A stretch of 33,088 bases of DNA from Bacteroidales bacterium (GCA_030630005.1 DAOVNY010000005.1:1-33088); one strand, 5' to 3'; shown: positions 7,489 to 17,725, counted from the first letter of the stretch. The notes: generated by a model not told the origin, from the sequence alone. Program-made: numbers and translations.

Positions 7489-7519
7489 CAAATTTAATTA
7501 AATAAACTAAATTTGCAAA
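7489..7519 (-). promoter_or_regulatory. Bacteroidota-type promoter for the M23-merR unit
   Basis: Reading the minus strand, TTTG (7519-7516), 19 bases, then TAAATTTG (7496-7489) match the Bacteroidota consensus exactly. Transcription would start near 7483, about 46 bases before the preferred ATG at 7437. It is also downstream-compatible with the TTG at 7470, but that start would leave a leader of only about 13 bases. Confidence 0.7.
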
Positions 7520-7565
7520 TAAACTGAACAAAAACTATAATACAAATTTCTTTAATTGTAGTTTA

Positions 7566-7599
7566 TTTGAAACCACATAGTTAAATTATTATAAATTTG
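7566..7599 (+). promoter_or_regulatory. Candidate alaS promoter (TTTG ... TAAATTTG)
   Basis: TTTG (7566-7569) and TAAATTTG (7592-7599) lie upstream of alaS, with a start predicted near 7606 and a leader of about 55 bases. The spacing is 22 bases, longer than the preferred 19-21, so the -33 box may be a different sequence. A second TAAATTTG at 7508-7515 lacks a visible -33 partner. Confidence 0.4.
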
Positions 7600-7659
7600 T
7601 AAAGTTTATGCGTTTCAGTATAAAAAAGATTAACAATTTTTGTTTAAAAATATATTTGT

Positions 7660-10287
7660 ATGGATTCTCCCCAAATAAGAAAAACATTTTTGGAATTTTT
7701 TAACTCTAAAGGACATCATATAGTCCCTTCTGCACCAATGATTACAAAAAACGATCCTACTCTTATGTTTATAAATGCAGGCATGAACCAATTTAAAAAT
7801 GTTTTTTTAGGAAATTCGCCAATTATACATAAAAGAATAACTGATACTCAGAAATGCTTGAGAGTTTCGGGAAAACATAATGATTTGGAAGAAGTTGGTC
7901 GCGATACATACCATCACACAATGTTCGAGATGCTTGGCAACTGGTCGTTTGGCGATTATTTTAAAAAAGAAGCAATTGAATGGGCATGGGAATTACTTAC
8001 CAAAGTTTACAAAATTAACGAAGATAACCTTTATGTAACTTTTTTTGAAGGCGATAAAGATGATGATCTGGAAAAGGATGAGGAAACATATTTATATTGG
8101 AAAAACATTGTAGCCGAAGAAAATATTCTTAACGGATCGAAAAAGGATAATTTCTGGGAAATGGGTAATACAGGTCCTTGCGGTCCATGTTCCGAAATTC
8201 ATGTTGATATCCGCAGCGAAGAAGAAAAAGCAAAAATTCCCGGAAAGGAATTGGTAAATAAAGACCATCCCGAAGTTATTGAAATATGGAATTTGGTTTT
8301 TATTGAATTTAACCGAAATGCAACCGGAAAACTTGAGGCTTTGCCCGCAAAACATGTTGACACGGGTTTGGGTTTTGAACGTCTTTGTATGGTAATGCAA
8401 GGAGTTAAATCAAATTATGATACTGATGTTTTTCAACCAATAATTAAGGAAATTGAAAAACTTTGCAATAAAAAATACGGCGAAAATAAAGATATAGATA
8501 TTGCTATGCGTGTTGTTGCCGATCATTTAAGAGCTGTTGTTTTTGCTATTGGCGACGGACAATTACCTTCGAATACCGGTGCGGGTTATGTTATCAGACG
8601 AATACTTAGAAGAGCAGTAAGATATGGATATACATTCCTTGATTTTTCCGAAGCTTTTATTTATAAATTAATCCCATTGCTTGTTGAGCAAATGGGAGAT
8701 ACTTTTCCTGAAATACGCAAACAACAAGATCTGATACGAAAAGTTATTGCCGAAGAAGAAATTGCATTTTTAAAAACTCTTTCTCAAGGGATAAAAAAGT
8801 TTGATAAGTACATTTCCCGACAAGGAAAACAAAAAACTATTGATGGTGATTTTGCATTTGAACTTTTTGATACATTTGGATTTCCAATTGACCTGACTAA
8901 GCTGATGGCTGAAGAAAAAGGCTGGACAGTTGATATGGATGGTTTTGAAAAAGGATTGAAAGCTCAAAAAGACCGTTCGAAAAAAGCAGCAACCGTAGAA
9001 TCTGAAGACTGGATAATTTTATCACAAAACAGCAATGAGACTGAGTTTACCGGATATGAACAACTTACTGCTGAAGCTGAAATAATAAAATACAGAAAAG
9101 TTAAAGCAGGAAAAAATGAATTTATTGAGATAGTTTTGAATAAAACTCCTTTTTATGCAGAATCGGGAGGGCAGGTTGGAGATAAAGGATATTTTTTGAT
9201 GAATGATGATAAAATTTATATTGATGATACAAAAACCGAAAATAATCTTATAATTCACATAACAAAAAAACTTCCGCAAAACATAAGTAAAAATATTACA
9301 GCCGTAGTAAATTCAGAAAAACGACAACAAACAACAAATAATCATACGGCAACACACCTGATGCATTCTGCTTTGAAAGAAGTTTTGGGTCATCATGTTG
9401 AGCAAAAAGGTTCGCTTGTAGAACCTGACAGACTGCGTTTTGATTTTTCGCATTTTTCAAAACTTTCGGATGAAGAAATTATAAAAGTTGAAAAAATTGT
9501 AAATCATAAAATACGTAAAAACATTCAACTTGACGAAAAATGTGATATTCCTTTTAATGAAGCAAGAAAAATGGGAGCTACTGCTCTGTTCGGAGAAAAA
9601 TACGGTGATAAGGTTAGGGTAATAACATTCGATAAAAACTTTTCGGTAGAACTTTGTGGAGGTACTCATGTTAGTTCAAGTGGTAAAATAGGGATGTTTA
9701 AAATAATTTCGGAAAGTGCAATTGCTGCAGGTATTCGCCGGATAGAAGCAATAACAGCCGAAAAAGCCGAAGAGTATGTAATTAAGCAATTTGAAACTAT
9801 CAATAAAATTAAAGAACTCATTAAAAATCCTAATGATGTAATTCTTGGCATTAAAAATCTCATCGAACAAAATACCATTCTACAAAAAGAGATCAATAAA
9901 CTTAAAAAAGGAAAAGTAAATGAGATCATTAAAGAACTTTCTGCAAAAGCAGAAAAAATAAACGGTATTAATTTTATCTCTGCAAAACTTGATATTGACA
10001 TGAACACCGCAAGAGATATTGCATTTAATCTCAATAAAAAGGTTAAAGATATGTTTCTTGTTTTGGGAACAAGCCAAAAAGGTAAAGCAAACTTAACAAT
10101 TATGATCTCTGAAAATATTGTTGAAAGTAAAAAATTACATGCCGGAAATATTATTAGAGAGATATCAAAAGAAATAAAAGGCGGTGGAGGCGGGCAAGCC
10201 CATTTTGCAAGTGCAGGTGGAAAAAACCCACAGGGAATTAATAACGCTATTGAATTAGCAAAAACTAAGATCAGTTATAATAACTAA
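7660..10287 (+). CDS. alaS: Alanine--tRNA ligase
   Basis: AlaRS charges tRNA-Ala with alanine using ATP in the cytoplasm and hydrolyses mischarged Ser- and Gly-tRNA. The 875-residue protein is full length. It has the class II catalytic domain at the N-terminus (MFINAGMNQFKNVFLG, then MFEMLGNWSFGDYFK), a helical tRNA-binding domain, and an editing domain with HTATH (His562/His566) and CGGTH (Cys666/His670) as zinc/editing residues. It ends in a C-Ala domain with the glycine-rich GGGGGQAHFASAGG. No truncation or missing motif is seen. It is divergent from the M23 peptidase gene, an arrangement I recall as frequent in Bacteroidota, and is followed after 124 bases by an unrelated exported TPR protein. 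Confidence 0.98.
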   Translation: MDSPQIRKTFLEFFNSKGHHIVPSAPMITKNDPTLMFINAGMNQFKNVFLGNSPIIHKRITDTQKCLRVSGKHNDLEEVGRDTYHHTMFEMLGNWSFGDYFKKEAIEWAWELLTKVYKINEDNLYVTFFEGDKDDDLEKDEETYLYWKNIVAEENILNGSKKDNFWEMGNTGPCGPCSEIHVDIRSEEEKAKIPGKELVNKDHPEVIEIWNLVFIEFNRNATGKLEALPAKHVDTGLGFERLCMVMQGVKSNYDTDVFQPIIKEIEKLCNKKYGENKDIDIAMRVVADHLRAVVFAIGDGQLPSNTGAGYVIRRILRRAVRYGYTFLDFSEAFIYKLIPLLVEQMGDTFPEIRKQQDLIRKVIAEEEIAFLKTLSQGIKKFDKYISRQGKQKTIDGDFAFELFDTFGFPIDLTKLMAEEKGWTVDMDGFEKGLKAQKDRSKKAATVESEDWIILSQNSNETEFTGYEQLTAEAEIIKYRKVKAGKNEFIEIVLNKTPFYAESGGQVGDKGYFLMNDDKIYIDDTKTENNLIIHITKKLPQNISKNITAVVNSEKRQQTTNNHTATHLMHSALKEVLGHHVEQKGSLVEPDRLRFDFSHFSKLSDEEIIKVEKIVNHKIRKNIQLDEKCDIPFNEARKMGATALFGEKYGDKVRVITFDKNFSVELCGGTHVSSSGKIGMFKIISESAIAAGIRRIEAITAEKAEEYVIKQFETINKIKELIKNPNDVILGIKNLIEQNTILQKEINKLKKGKVNEIIKELSAKAEKINGINFISAKLDIDMNTARDIAFNLNKKVKDMFLVLGTSQKGKANLTIMISENIVESKKLHAGNIIREISKEIKGGGGGQAHFASAGGKNPQGINNAIELAKTKISYNN

Positions 10288-10411
10288 CAATTTAACTGTT
10301 AATAAGTTCTTATTATTGAGTTTAAGAAAATATAAATTTTTTATAAATTTACCGTCATAATGCAAATTTTTTGCTTTGGTACTTTGATGTTAAATTAGAA
10401 TTAATAAGCCT

Positions 10412-11581
10412 ATGCGTATAAAGAGCCTCATACTTTCAGCCATAATTATCTTATTTGGAACAATAGTATATTCGCAACAATCAGATGAAGAGACTCAGTT
10501 ATCTTATTCAACCATCAGTGGCATACAATCCAAATTAATAAATGCGAAGGGATGGACATTGCAGGATAACGGCAGATGGGCAAGTGTAAATAATATTATC
10601 CCTCATTCTAATTATAAAACCAATAAAAGACCTTCTCCGAGATTCAAATTAGGACAGGAAAATTTCACTGAAATGCAGTTGCGAAAAGTATTGATTGACG
10701 ACAAACAATACAATGTTTTGGTTATTGAGTATAAAGATGGTGAATATGAATTTCCACTACTTGAAGAAGGATGGAGCAGTTATCGTTCAGCTTTGTTTTA
10801 TGTTTTTAGAGCGGAAAATTTGCTTAAAGTTTTACCCGAAGAAGTTGAGTTTAACAAACCTTATGCAGTCAATCTCAACGTTTATTGTTATGGAATAGTT
10901 GAAAATTATGACCCTGTAATAATAGGCGATAAGATTGTTAATAAGATCACAAAAACACAAGGGCTTACAAATTACAATCAGGCAAATCTTATTTGGGCAG
11001 TTTATCCGGTTTTCATAGATGGAAAAAAAAGCTGTCGTTTTAAGCTGATAAAATCTTATGTCACAAAACATTTATATACCTTTTATACTGATCCAAGGCA
11101 TTTAAAAGACCTATTTAAACATTCGTTTTACGAAACTAACTATCATACTTTTAAAAATTTTATAAGAGGCGCACAGCAGAATATTATTCCTATGGGTGAG
11201 CAATTGTCTGATTTTCAAAATCATTATAATTGGGGAATGTTAAATTATCAATCCGGTAATTTCGATATAGCAATTGAAGAATTCAACAAAGCAATAGAAT
11301 TTGAACCTAATGCCGAAGTTTCGATGTTATATTCTTACCGTGGCATGTCAAAAATAAAACTTGATAAATTTCATGAAGCTATTGAAGATTTTGATAAAGC
11401 AATTGAAATAAAACCCAAAGAAGTGTCTGAATACTCCAATTGGATAAAAAACTATTTTAACCGTGGTGTAGCAAAATTTTATATTAACGATCTTGAGGGG
11501 GCATGCCAAGATTGGAATAAATCGTATGAACTCGGTTTTGGAGTTGCCCTGGAATACTTAAATAAGTATTGTGCTTATTAA
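10412..11581 (+). CDS. Exported TPR-repeat protein of unknown function
   Basis: The 389-residue protein begins with a signal peptide (MRIKSLILSAIIILFGTIVYSQ, cleavage probably near residue 21), so it is periplasmic or at the outer membrane. Residues about 30-260 form a region I do not recognise, rich in beta-type and aromatic sequence (EDGxYEFPLLEEGW-like strands). The C-terminal third holds three tetratricopeptide motifs: NWGMLNYQSGNFDIAIEEFN, SYRGMSKIKLDKFHEAIEDF and a third near 348-375 with GACQDWNKSYELG, typical of Bacteroidota TPR proteins. TPRs mediate protein contacts. The next gene starts 12 bases after the stop on the same strand and is also exported, so the two likely form one unit. 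No lipobox cysteine is visible. Confidence 0.8.
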   Translation: MRIKSLILSAIIILFGTIVYSQQSDEETQLSYSTISGIQSKLINAKGWTLQDNGRWASVNNIIPHSNYKTNKRPSPRFKLGQENFTEMQLRKVLIDDKQYNVLVIEYKDGEYEFPLLEEGWSSYRSALFYVFRAENLLKVLPEEVEFNKPYAVNLNVYCYGIVENYDPVIIGDKIVNKITKTQGLTNYNQANLIWAVYPVFIDGKKSCRFKLIKSYVTKHLYTFYTDPRHLKDLFKHSFYETNYHTFKNFIRGAQQNIIPMGEQLSDFQNHYNWGMLNYQSGNFDIAIEEFNKAIEFEPNAEVSMLYSYRGMSKIKLDKFHEAIEDFDKAIEIKPKEVSEYSNWIKNYFNRGVAKFYINDLEGACQDWNKSYELGFGVALEYLNKYCAY

Positions 11582-11593
11582 TACTTGTATAAA

Positions 11594-13051
11594 ATGATGA
11601 AAAATAAATCTAATTTTTTATTACTATTTTCTCTTTTCGGTTTTTTGCTGTTAGCAAGTTCTTCGTCATACTCTCAAGAATATGAGGAAACCGATAAAAG
11701 CTTTTTCACCAATTGGAGAATTAATATTAATGGGGGTTTAAACCTGTTTTATGGTGATATACAACAATATAGATTTGCTCCTTATAATGAGGATTATCGA
11801 ATTGCATACGGTTTATGTTTACACAAACAAATATCACCTGTTTTTAGTTTTGGCGGACAATTATTAAACGGTAAATTACATGGAACAAGAATAAATACTG
11901 TTTCCGGAATAAACCCAATCGGGGTATATTTTGATTCAGATGTTTTTGAATATAATTTGAACTCAACAATAAATTTCAGTAATTTGATTGGTGGATTTAA
12001 TCCTTACCGGAAATTTTCGATTTACGGATTGGCAGGTATAGGATTTTCTAATTGGCAAACCGAAGTAAAAGATTATAATACCGGTGAAGTATTAAGAAGA
12101 AGCGGATTTGTTGGAAGGGGTCCAAACAAAAGGACTACAGAAATAGTTATTCCCATAGGAATGGGATTTAAATTTGAGCTTGGTAATAGCTTGAGTATTA
12201 ATTTTCAAAGCACAATCAGGGGAGTTAATTCCGACAGACTTGACGCAACTGTTAGTTGTAAAAAACACGATTATTATAATTATACATCCTTAGGTCTTTC
12301 GTATTATTTCAATAATTTGAATATTTCACTTGTTAATCCTGAAAAAAGACAGGCTAAATACCAAAGGAAAGTGGAACTTGAAGCAAGAAGAGATATGAAT
12401 GCATATAATAAGAGAGTGAAACTTGATAAACGCAAAACTCAAAGACTTGATATGGAAATAGAAAAACGTGAAAAGCGTGAACAGATAAATAAACAAAAAG
12501 CAAAAACCAAATCGTATCGCGACTTATCTCCACAAGCTGTTGAATATGATATAATCAGCATTTCTCCTTCTTATTCAAGCTCTATAAAACCACCAAAAAC
12601 CACCATCGGAATTGCAAAAACTGAAGAAGAAGCACCTTTACAGAGAGAAACAATTATTGATGAAGGAAAGTTTATTATTACAGGAAGACAACCCTCACAT
12701 ATAATAACCACTATTACACCTCAAACTCAACAATCAGGAACAATAATCCGATCTCAAACAGAATATATTAATCAAGGTCAAATTCCACAATCGGGAGTAG
12801 TTTTTAGAGTTCAGATATTGGCTAAATACCAGAAAAGAGTAAACACTCAACAACTTGCAAATTCATATAATATTAATGAAACAATTGTTGAAGAATACAT
12901 TAATGGTTATTACAAATACACTGCAGGGATGTTTTACAATTATAATAATGCAGTTGATTACAAAAATAAATTAAAAAACAAAGGAATTGCAGGAGCATTT
13001 ATAATTGCGTACAGAAATGGTGTACGAGTACCGTTAAGTAGTGTTAGATAA
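11594..13051 (+). CDS. Predicted outer-membrane beta-barrel protein with C-terminal SPOR-like domain
   Basis: I prefer the ATG at 11594 (485 residues) to the track's TTG at 11585. A signal peptide (MMKNKSNFLLLFSLFGFLLLASS, cleavage near residue 27) leads into about 220 residues of alternating aromatic/polar strands, beginning WRININGGLNLFYGDIQQYR and including YGLAGIGFSNWQTE, typical of Bacteroidota barrel proteins. A highly charged Lys/Arg/Glu helical segment follows at about 250-315, then a low-complexity linker. The last 85 residues (GVVFRVQILAKYQK ... YKYTAGMFYNYNNAVDYKNKL) resemble SPOR-type peptidoglycan-binding domains. The layout suggests a barrel tethered to the cell wall. It lies 12 bases after the TPR gene and ends 11 bases from the convergent eno stop. 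Substrate or partner unknown. Confidence 0.72.
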   Translation: MMKNKSNFLLLFSLFGFLLLASSSSYSQEYEETDKSFFTNWRININGGLNLFYGDIQQYRFAPYNEDYRIAYGLCLHKQISPVFSFGGQLLNGKLHGTRINTVSGINPIGVYFDSDVFEYNLNSTINFSNLIGGFNPYRKFSIYGLAGIGFSNWQTEVKDYNTGEVLRRSGFVGRGPNKRTTEIVIPIGMGFKFELGNSLSINFQSTIRGVNSDRLDATVSCKKHDYYNYTSLGLSYYFNNLNISLVNPEKRQAKYQRKVELEARRDMNAYNKRVKLDKRKTQRLDMEIEKREKREQINKQKAKTKSYRDLSPQAVEYDIISISPSYSSSIKPPKTTIGIAKTEEEAPLQRETIIDEGKFIITGRQPSHIITTITPQTQQSGTIIRSQTEYINQGQIPQSGVVFRVQILAKYQKRVNTQQLANSYNINETIVEEYINGYYKYTAGMFYNYNNAVDYKNKLKNKGIAGAFIIAYRNGVRVPLSSVR

Positions 13052-13062
13052 AATAAAGATTG

Positions 13063-14370
<1,308 letters not shown>

Positions 14371-14382
14371 TTAAATGGCTGG

Positions 14383-14390
14383 CAAAGGTA
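14383..14390 (-). promoter_or_regulatory. Candidate eno -7 box TACCTTTG
   Basis: On the minus strand TACCTTTG (14390-14383) matches the Bacteroidota -7 consensus TAnnTTTG and predicts transcription from about 14376, a leader of about 24 bases before eno. The best -33 candidate is TTTA (14412-14409), 18 bases upstream with one mismatch, inside the preceding terminator hairpin. Confidence 0.5.
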
Positions 14391-14394
14391 AAAT

Positions 14395-14433
14395 AAAAAA
14401 GGATATCGTAAATATTTACTACATCCTTTTTTT
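14395..14433 (-). terminator. Rho-independent terminator after rplQ
   Basis: The minus strand forms a stem of AAAAAAGGAT pairing with ATCCTTTTTT; within it GTAAAT/ATTTAC (14408-14419) forms an inner palindrome, and a run of six T follows. It lies 43 bases past the rplQ stop and closes the rpsL-to-rplQ cluster. A smaller 5-base hairpin (14436-14451) precedes it. Confidence 0.75.
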
Positions 14434-14475
14434 ATTGAACTTGACAGTTCAGTACTCTAAAAAATATTTTTATTT

Positions 14476-15015
14476 CTATTTTTCTTCTTCTTTGTTGTCT
14501 TCAGATTCTTCAGTTTTTTCTTCAGTTTTTGGAGCTTCAACTTTTTCATCAACAAGCGGTTTTTCAACAACTTGTTCATCAGTTTGTTTTTTGGTTCCTG
14601 CTCTTCTGGTACGTTTTTTCTTTGGTTTCTTATCAGTTTTTTCAGCTAACATTGTTTCGTTATAATCAACCAATTCCATTATACACATTTCAGCATTATC
14701 ACCAAGACGATTGCCGGTTTTCAATATTCTGGTATAACCACCTGGTCTATCAATAATTTTTGATGAAATTTCTCTAAACAGTTCAGTAACAGCTTCCTTG
14801 TTTTGAAGGTAACTAAAGACTGTTCTTCTTGAGTGTGTTGAATCTTCTTTTGATTTAGTGATCAAAGGTTCAACAAAACCACGTAATGCTTTTGCTTTTG
14901 CAACAGTAGTTTTAATTCTTTTTTTAAGAATTAATGATGAAGCCATATTGGCTAACATTGCTTTTCTGTGAGAACGAGTTCTGCTTAAATGGTTGAATTT
15001 TTTTCCGTGTCTCAT
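14476..15015 (-). CDS. rplQ: 50S ribosomal protein L17 with charged C-terminal extension
   Basis: L17 lies near the polypeptide exit tunnel of the large subunit. The conserved core spans residues 1-118, opening [21 protein letters not shown] as in all bacterial L17. After it comes a tail of about 60 residues: first Lys/Arg-rich ([18 protein letters not shown]), then Glu-rich to the end. E. coli L17 has about 127 residues against 179 here; such tails are common in Bacteroidota L17. It is last in the ribosomal run, 5 bases after rpoA, followed by a terminator. Confidence 0.97.
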   Translation of the reverse strand: MRHGKKFNHLSRTRSHRKAMLANMASSLILKKRIKTTVAKAKALRGFVEPLITKSKEDSTHSRRTVFSYLQNKEAVTELFREISSKIIDRPGGYTRILKTGNRLGDNAEMCIMELVDYNETMLAEKTDKKPKKKRTRRAGTKKQTDEQVVEKPLVDEKVEAPKTEEKTEESEDNKEEEK

Positions 15016-15020
15016 TTCAA

Positions 15021-16013
15021 TTATTCCTTATCTAATTTATATTTTGCTACATTCATCCCAAATTCCAGATTCTTAGTTTTAACCAGATCCTCTAATTCAG
15101 TAAGTGATTTCTTACCGAAATTTCTGAACTTCAATAAATCATTTTTATTATAAGTAACCAGATCACCGAGAGTATCAACATCAGCTGCTTTAAGACAATT
15201 TAATGCCCTAACCGAAAGGTCAAGATCAATTAATTTGGTTTTTAACAACTGACGAGTATGCAGTGAACTTTCATCAAATTCATCAGCAATGGTTTTTTCT
15301 TTAGTTTCCAAAGTAATTTTTTCATCAGAGAACAACATAAAATGATGAATCAATATTGTAGCTGCTTCTTTAAGAGCTTCTTTTGGATGAATTGATCCAT
15401 CAGTTTCGATATTAAAAACTAATTTTTCGTAATCCGTTTTTTGTTCTACTCTGTAATTTTCAACAGAATATTTAACATTTTTGATTGGGGTATGAATTGA
15501 GTCGATAGCAATTGTATCAACAGTAGCGTTTAGAGATTTATTTTCCTCAGCGGGAACATATCCTCTACCTTTATCAATAGTTATTTCTAATGAAAGTTTT
15601 ACTGATGGTTCCATATTACAAATAACTACTTCCGGATTTAATACCTGAAAAACCGATAAAAATTTATTGATGTCACCGGCAGTAAATTTTTCCTGATCGC
15701 TGATATTAATATTAATTTTTTCGCTTTCTTCAGTATCAATTTGTTGCTTGAATCTGATCCTTTTAAGATTAAGGATCATTTCGGCAACATCTTCTACAAT
15801 CCCCTCAATTGTTGAAAATTCATGAACCACACCTTCAATTCTCACAGAAGTGATTGCAAATCCTTCGAGTGATGATAAAAGAATGCGTCTTAATGCATTA
15901 CCAATAGTAATTCCGAAACCGGGTTCAAGAGGACGAAATTCAAATATTCCATTGAATTCGTTAGCTTCGTTCATTAATACTTTGTCAGGTTTTTGAAATG
16001 CTAAAATTGCCAT
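15021..16013 (-). CDS. rpoA: DNA-directed RNA polymerase subunit alpha
   Basis: Alpha dimerises to start assembly of RNA polymerase and contacts upstream promoter DNA and activators. The 330-residue protein has the N-terminal dimerisation domain (about 1-230, with [20 protein letters not shown] and [10 protein letters not shown]). A linker leads to the C-terminal domain (about 250-320, with [18 protein letters not shown] and [16 protein letters not shown]), the DNA- and activator-binding helix-hairpin-helix unit. Length and motifs are normal. It sits between rpsD and rplQ as in the classical alpha operon; a small hairpin TAACT/AGTTA (16019-16032) lies just upstream. Confidence 0.98.
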   Translation of the reverse strand: MAILAFQKPDKVLMNEANEFNGIFEFRPLEPGFGITIGNALRRILLSSLEGFAITSVRIEGVVHEFSTIEGIVEDVAEMILNLKRIRFKQQIDTEESEKININISDQEKFTAGDINKFLSVFQVLNPEVVICNMEPSVKLSLEITIDKGRGYVPAEENKSLNATVDTIAIDSIHTPIKNVKYSVENYRVEQKTDYEKLVFNIETDGSIHPKEALKEAATILIHHFMLFSDEKITLETKEKTIADEFDESSLHTRQLLKTKLIDLDLSVRALNCLKAADVDTLGDLVTYNKNDLLKFRNFGKKSLTELEDLVKTKNLEFGMNVAKYKLDKE

Positions 16014-16049
16014 ATATGTAACTATTTAGTTATTAATCAAAAAAATATA

Positions 16050-16655
16050 TTATTTAGAATACAACTCAACAATTAGTTGCTCATTAATATTTTCCGGTAT
16101 TTCTTCCCGTTGAGGATAATTCATAAATTTACCGGCTAACTTTTCATCATCCCATTCTATCCACGAATACTGGTTGCTTCTGTTAGCAAGAGAATCTGAA
16201 ATTATTTCGAGTGATTTAGATTTTTCTCTTACAGAAACAATATCACCTTCTTTTAGTAAGCATGATGGAATATTAACAATTACACCATTAACAGTAATAT
16301 GCCTGTGAGATACTAATTGTCTTGCTCCTCTTCTGCTTGGAGCAATACCTAATCTGTAAACGACATTATCCAATCTGGATTCGATAAGTTGAAGTAATAT
16401 TTCACCGGTAATACCCTTCTTCTTATTAGCCTTATTAAAAGTATTTCTGAACTGACGTTCTAAAATACCATAAGTATATTTGGCTTTTTGTTTTTCCTGG
16501 AGTTGAATTCCATATTCGGATTGCTTACCTCTTCTTCTGGAATTTCCATGTTGTCCGGGAGGATAATTTTTTCTTTCAAATGCTTTATCAGGACCGAAAA
16601 TTGGGTCTCTAAACTTTCTTGCTATCTTCGATTTTGGGCCTTTATATCTTGCCAT
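16050..16655 (-). CDS. rpsD: 30S ribosomal protein S4 (zinc-free form)
   Basis: S4 is a primary 16S rRNA binder that nucleates assembly of the small-subunit body. In E. coli it also represses the alpha operon. The 201-residue protein opens [20 protein letters not shown], without the N-terminal zinc-binding cysteines of the C-plus type. The S4 RNA-binding domain (about 90-150) includes [11 protein letters not shown] and [14 protein letters not shown]. It lies 56 bases after rpsK and 36 before rpoA. Confidence 0.98.
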   Translation of the reverse strand: MARYKGPKSKIARKFRDPIFGPDKAFERKNYPPGQHGNSRRRGKQSEYGIQLQEKQKAKYTYGILERQFRNTFNKANKKKGITGEILLQLIESRLDNVVYRLGIAPSRRGARQLVSHRHITVNGVIVNIPSCLLKEGDIVSVREKSKSLEIISDSLANRSNQYSWIEWDDEKLAGKFMNYPQREEIPENINEQLIVELYSK

Positions 16656-16711
16656 ACTCTTATAATTTTACTGCTTTGAATTAAATAATTTTTTTATTAA
16701 GATATTCAAAA

Positions 16712-17113
16712 TTAAACTCTTCTTCTTTTTGGAGGACGACAACCATTATGAGGTAATGGGGTAACATCCTGAATTTCTGTTACTTCGATTCCATTTGAGT
16801 GGATCGTTCTAATCGCTGATTCTCTTCCTGATCCCGGACCTTTTACATAAACCTTTACTTTTCGTAAACCAAGATCGTATGCAACTTTTGCACAGTCTTC
16901 GGCAGCCATTTGTGCAGCGTAAGGTGTATTTTTCTTTGATCCTCTGAATCCCATTTTCCCGGAAGAAGACCATGAAATCACCTGTCCGTTCTGGTTGGTT
17001 AAAGTAACAATGATATTATTAAAAGATGCTTTTATATAAGCTCTTCCCAAGGGCTCTATTTTAACAATTCTTTTCTTTGAGCTTCTTGCTCTTGTACTTT
17101 TAGTTTTTGCCAT
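16712..17113 (-). CDS. rpsK: 30S ribosomal protein S11
   Basis: S11 binds the platform of the small subunit and helps shape the mRNA exit region. The 133-residue protein contains the standard [19 protein letters not shown] stretch and [19 protein letters not shown], and ends [11 protein letters not shown] as expected. It follows rpsM after a 61-base gap that contains a strong hairpin (17139-17169). Confidence 0.98.
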   Translation of the reverse strand: MAKTKSTRARSSKKRIVKIEPLGRAYIKASFNNIIVTLTNQNGQVISWSSSGKMGFRGSKKNTPYAAQMAAEDCAKVAYDLGLRKVKVYVKGPGSGRESAIRTIHSNGIEVTEIQDVTPLPHNGCRPPKRRRV

Positions 17114-17138
17114 GATTATTATTTGTTAAAAATCATCA

Positions 17139-17169
17139 TTAAATTAGAATGGAGAATCCACTAATTTAA
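17139..17169 (-). promoter_or_regulatory. Intergenic hairpin between rpsM and rpsK
   Basis: A 9-base stem TTAAATTAG/CTAATTTAA (17139-17147 and 17161-17169) continues through a 2-base bulge into a 4-base stem TGGA/TCCA closed by a 3-base loop. It begins 5 bases after the rpsM stop and ends about 25 bases before the rpsK start. No uninterrupted T-run follows, so it looks more like an RNA control or processing element than a full terminator. Confidence 0.55.
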
Positions 17170-17174
17170 ATTTA

Positions 17175-17552
17175 TCATTTTACTGCTTTTTTCTTATTTG
17201 CAATTGTTTTCTTTTTCCCTTTACGAGTTCTTGCATTATTTTTTGTTTTTTGTCCTCTCAAAGGTAATCCTAAACGATGACGAATACCTCTGTATGATCC
17301 AATATCCATCAATCGTTTAATATTCATTTTTGTTTCTGAACGCAATGTACCTTCTACTTTGAATCTTTCTTCAATAATATTACGAATTTTGTTTTGCTCA
17401 TCATCAGTCCAATCCTGAACTTTTTTATTCCAGTCTAAACCGGCTTCAGTTAAAATTTTCTGAGCATTGCTACGTCCAATTCCGAAAATATAAGTTAAAC
17501 CTATTTCTCCGCGTTTACTATTTGGTATATCTACACCTGCTATTCTGGCCAT
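17175..17552 (-). CDS. rpsM: 30S ribosomal protein S13
   Basis: S13 lies in the small-subunit head and contacts the P-site tRNA and L5. The 125-residue protein opens [21 protein letters not shown] and has the [11 protein letters not shown] helix-two-turn-helix and the [23 protein letters not shown]-binding stretch, with a basic tail ending [14 protein letters not shown]. It is 38 bases downstream of rpmJ. Confidence 0.98.
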   Translation of the reverse strand: MARIAGVDIPNSKRGEIGLTYIFGIGRSNAQKILTEAGLDWNKKVQDWTDDEQNKIRNIIEERFKVEGTLRSETKMNIKRLMDIGSYRGIRHRLGLPLRGQKTKNNARTRKGKKKTIANKKKAVK

Positions 17553-17590
17553 ATCTGTTTAATTATTTTTTTTCAATTATTAGTTAAACT

Positions 17591-17707
17591 CTATCCTTGA
17601 CGTTGTTTAAATCTAGGATTTTTTTTGTTAATAACATACAATCTCCCTTTCCTTCTAACTATCTTACATTCGGGAGATCTTTTTTTTATGGATGCTCTAA
17701 CTTTCAT
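17591..17707 (-). CDS. rpmJ: 50S ribosomal protein L36 (zinc-ligand-poor form)
   Basis: This gene is missing from the ORF track because of its size. Reading the gap gives a 38-residue protein, [19 protein letters not shown] ... NPRFKQRQG, unmistakably L36, which binds 23S rRNA late in assembly. Of the four zinc ligands of the C-plus form only Cys14 remains; positions 11, 27 and 33 are Ser, Asn and Phe. It starts 18 bases after infA and ends 38 bases before rpsM, its usual place. Confidence 0.96.
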   Translation of the reverse strand: MKVRASIKKRSPECKIVRRKGRLYVINKKNPRFKQRQG

Positions 17708-17725
17708 TTCAATTGTTTTATAAGA

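Noticed and set aside
7651-7658. TATATTTG as alaS -7 box
   Set aside because: It ends one base before the ATG, so transcription would begin inside the gene.
10370-10388. TTTGGTACTTTG as promoter of the TPR gene
   Set aside because: The -7-like TACTTTG has only one base between TA and TTTG instead of two, and no -33 box is spaced correctly.
14375-14665. Ser/Phe-rich plus-strand ORF at the eno-rplQ gap
   Set aside because: It is mostly antisense to the L17 charged tail, which explains its composition.
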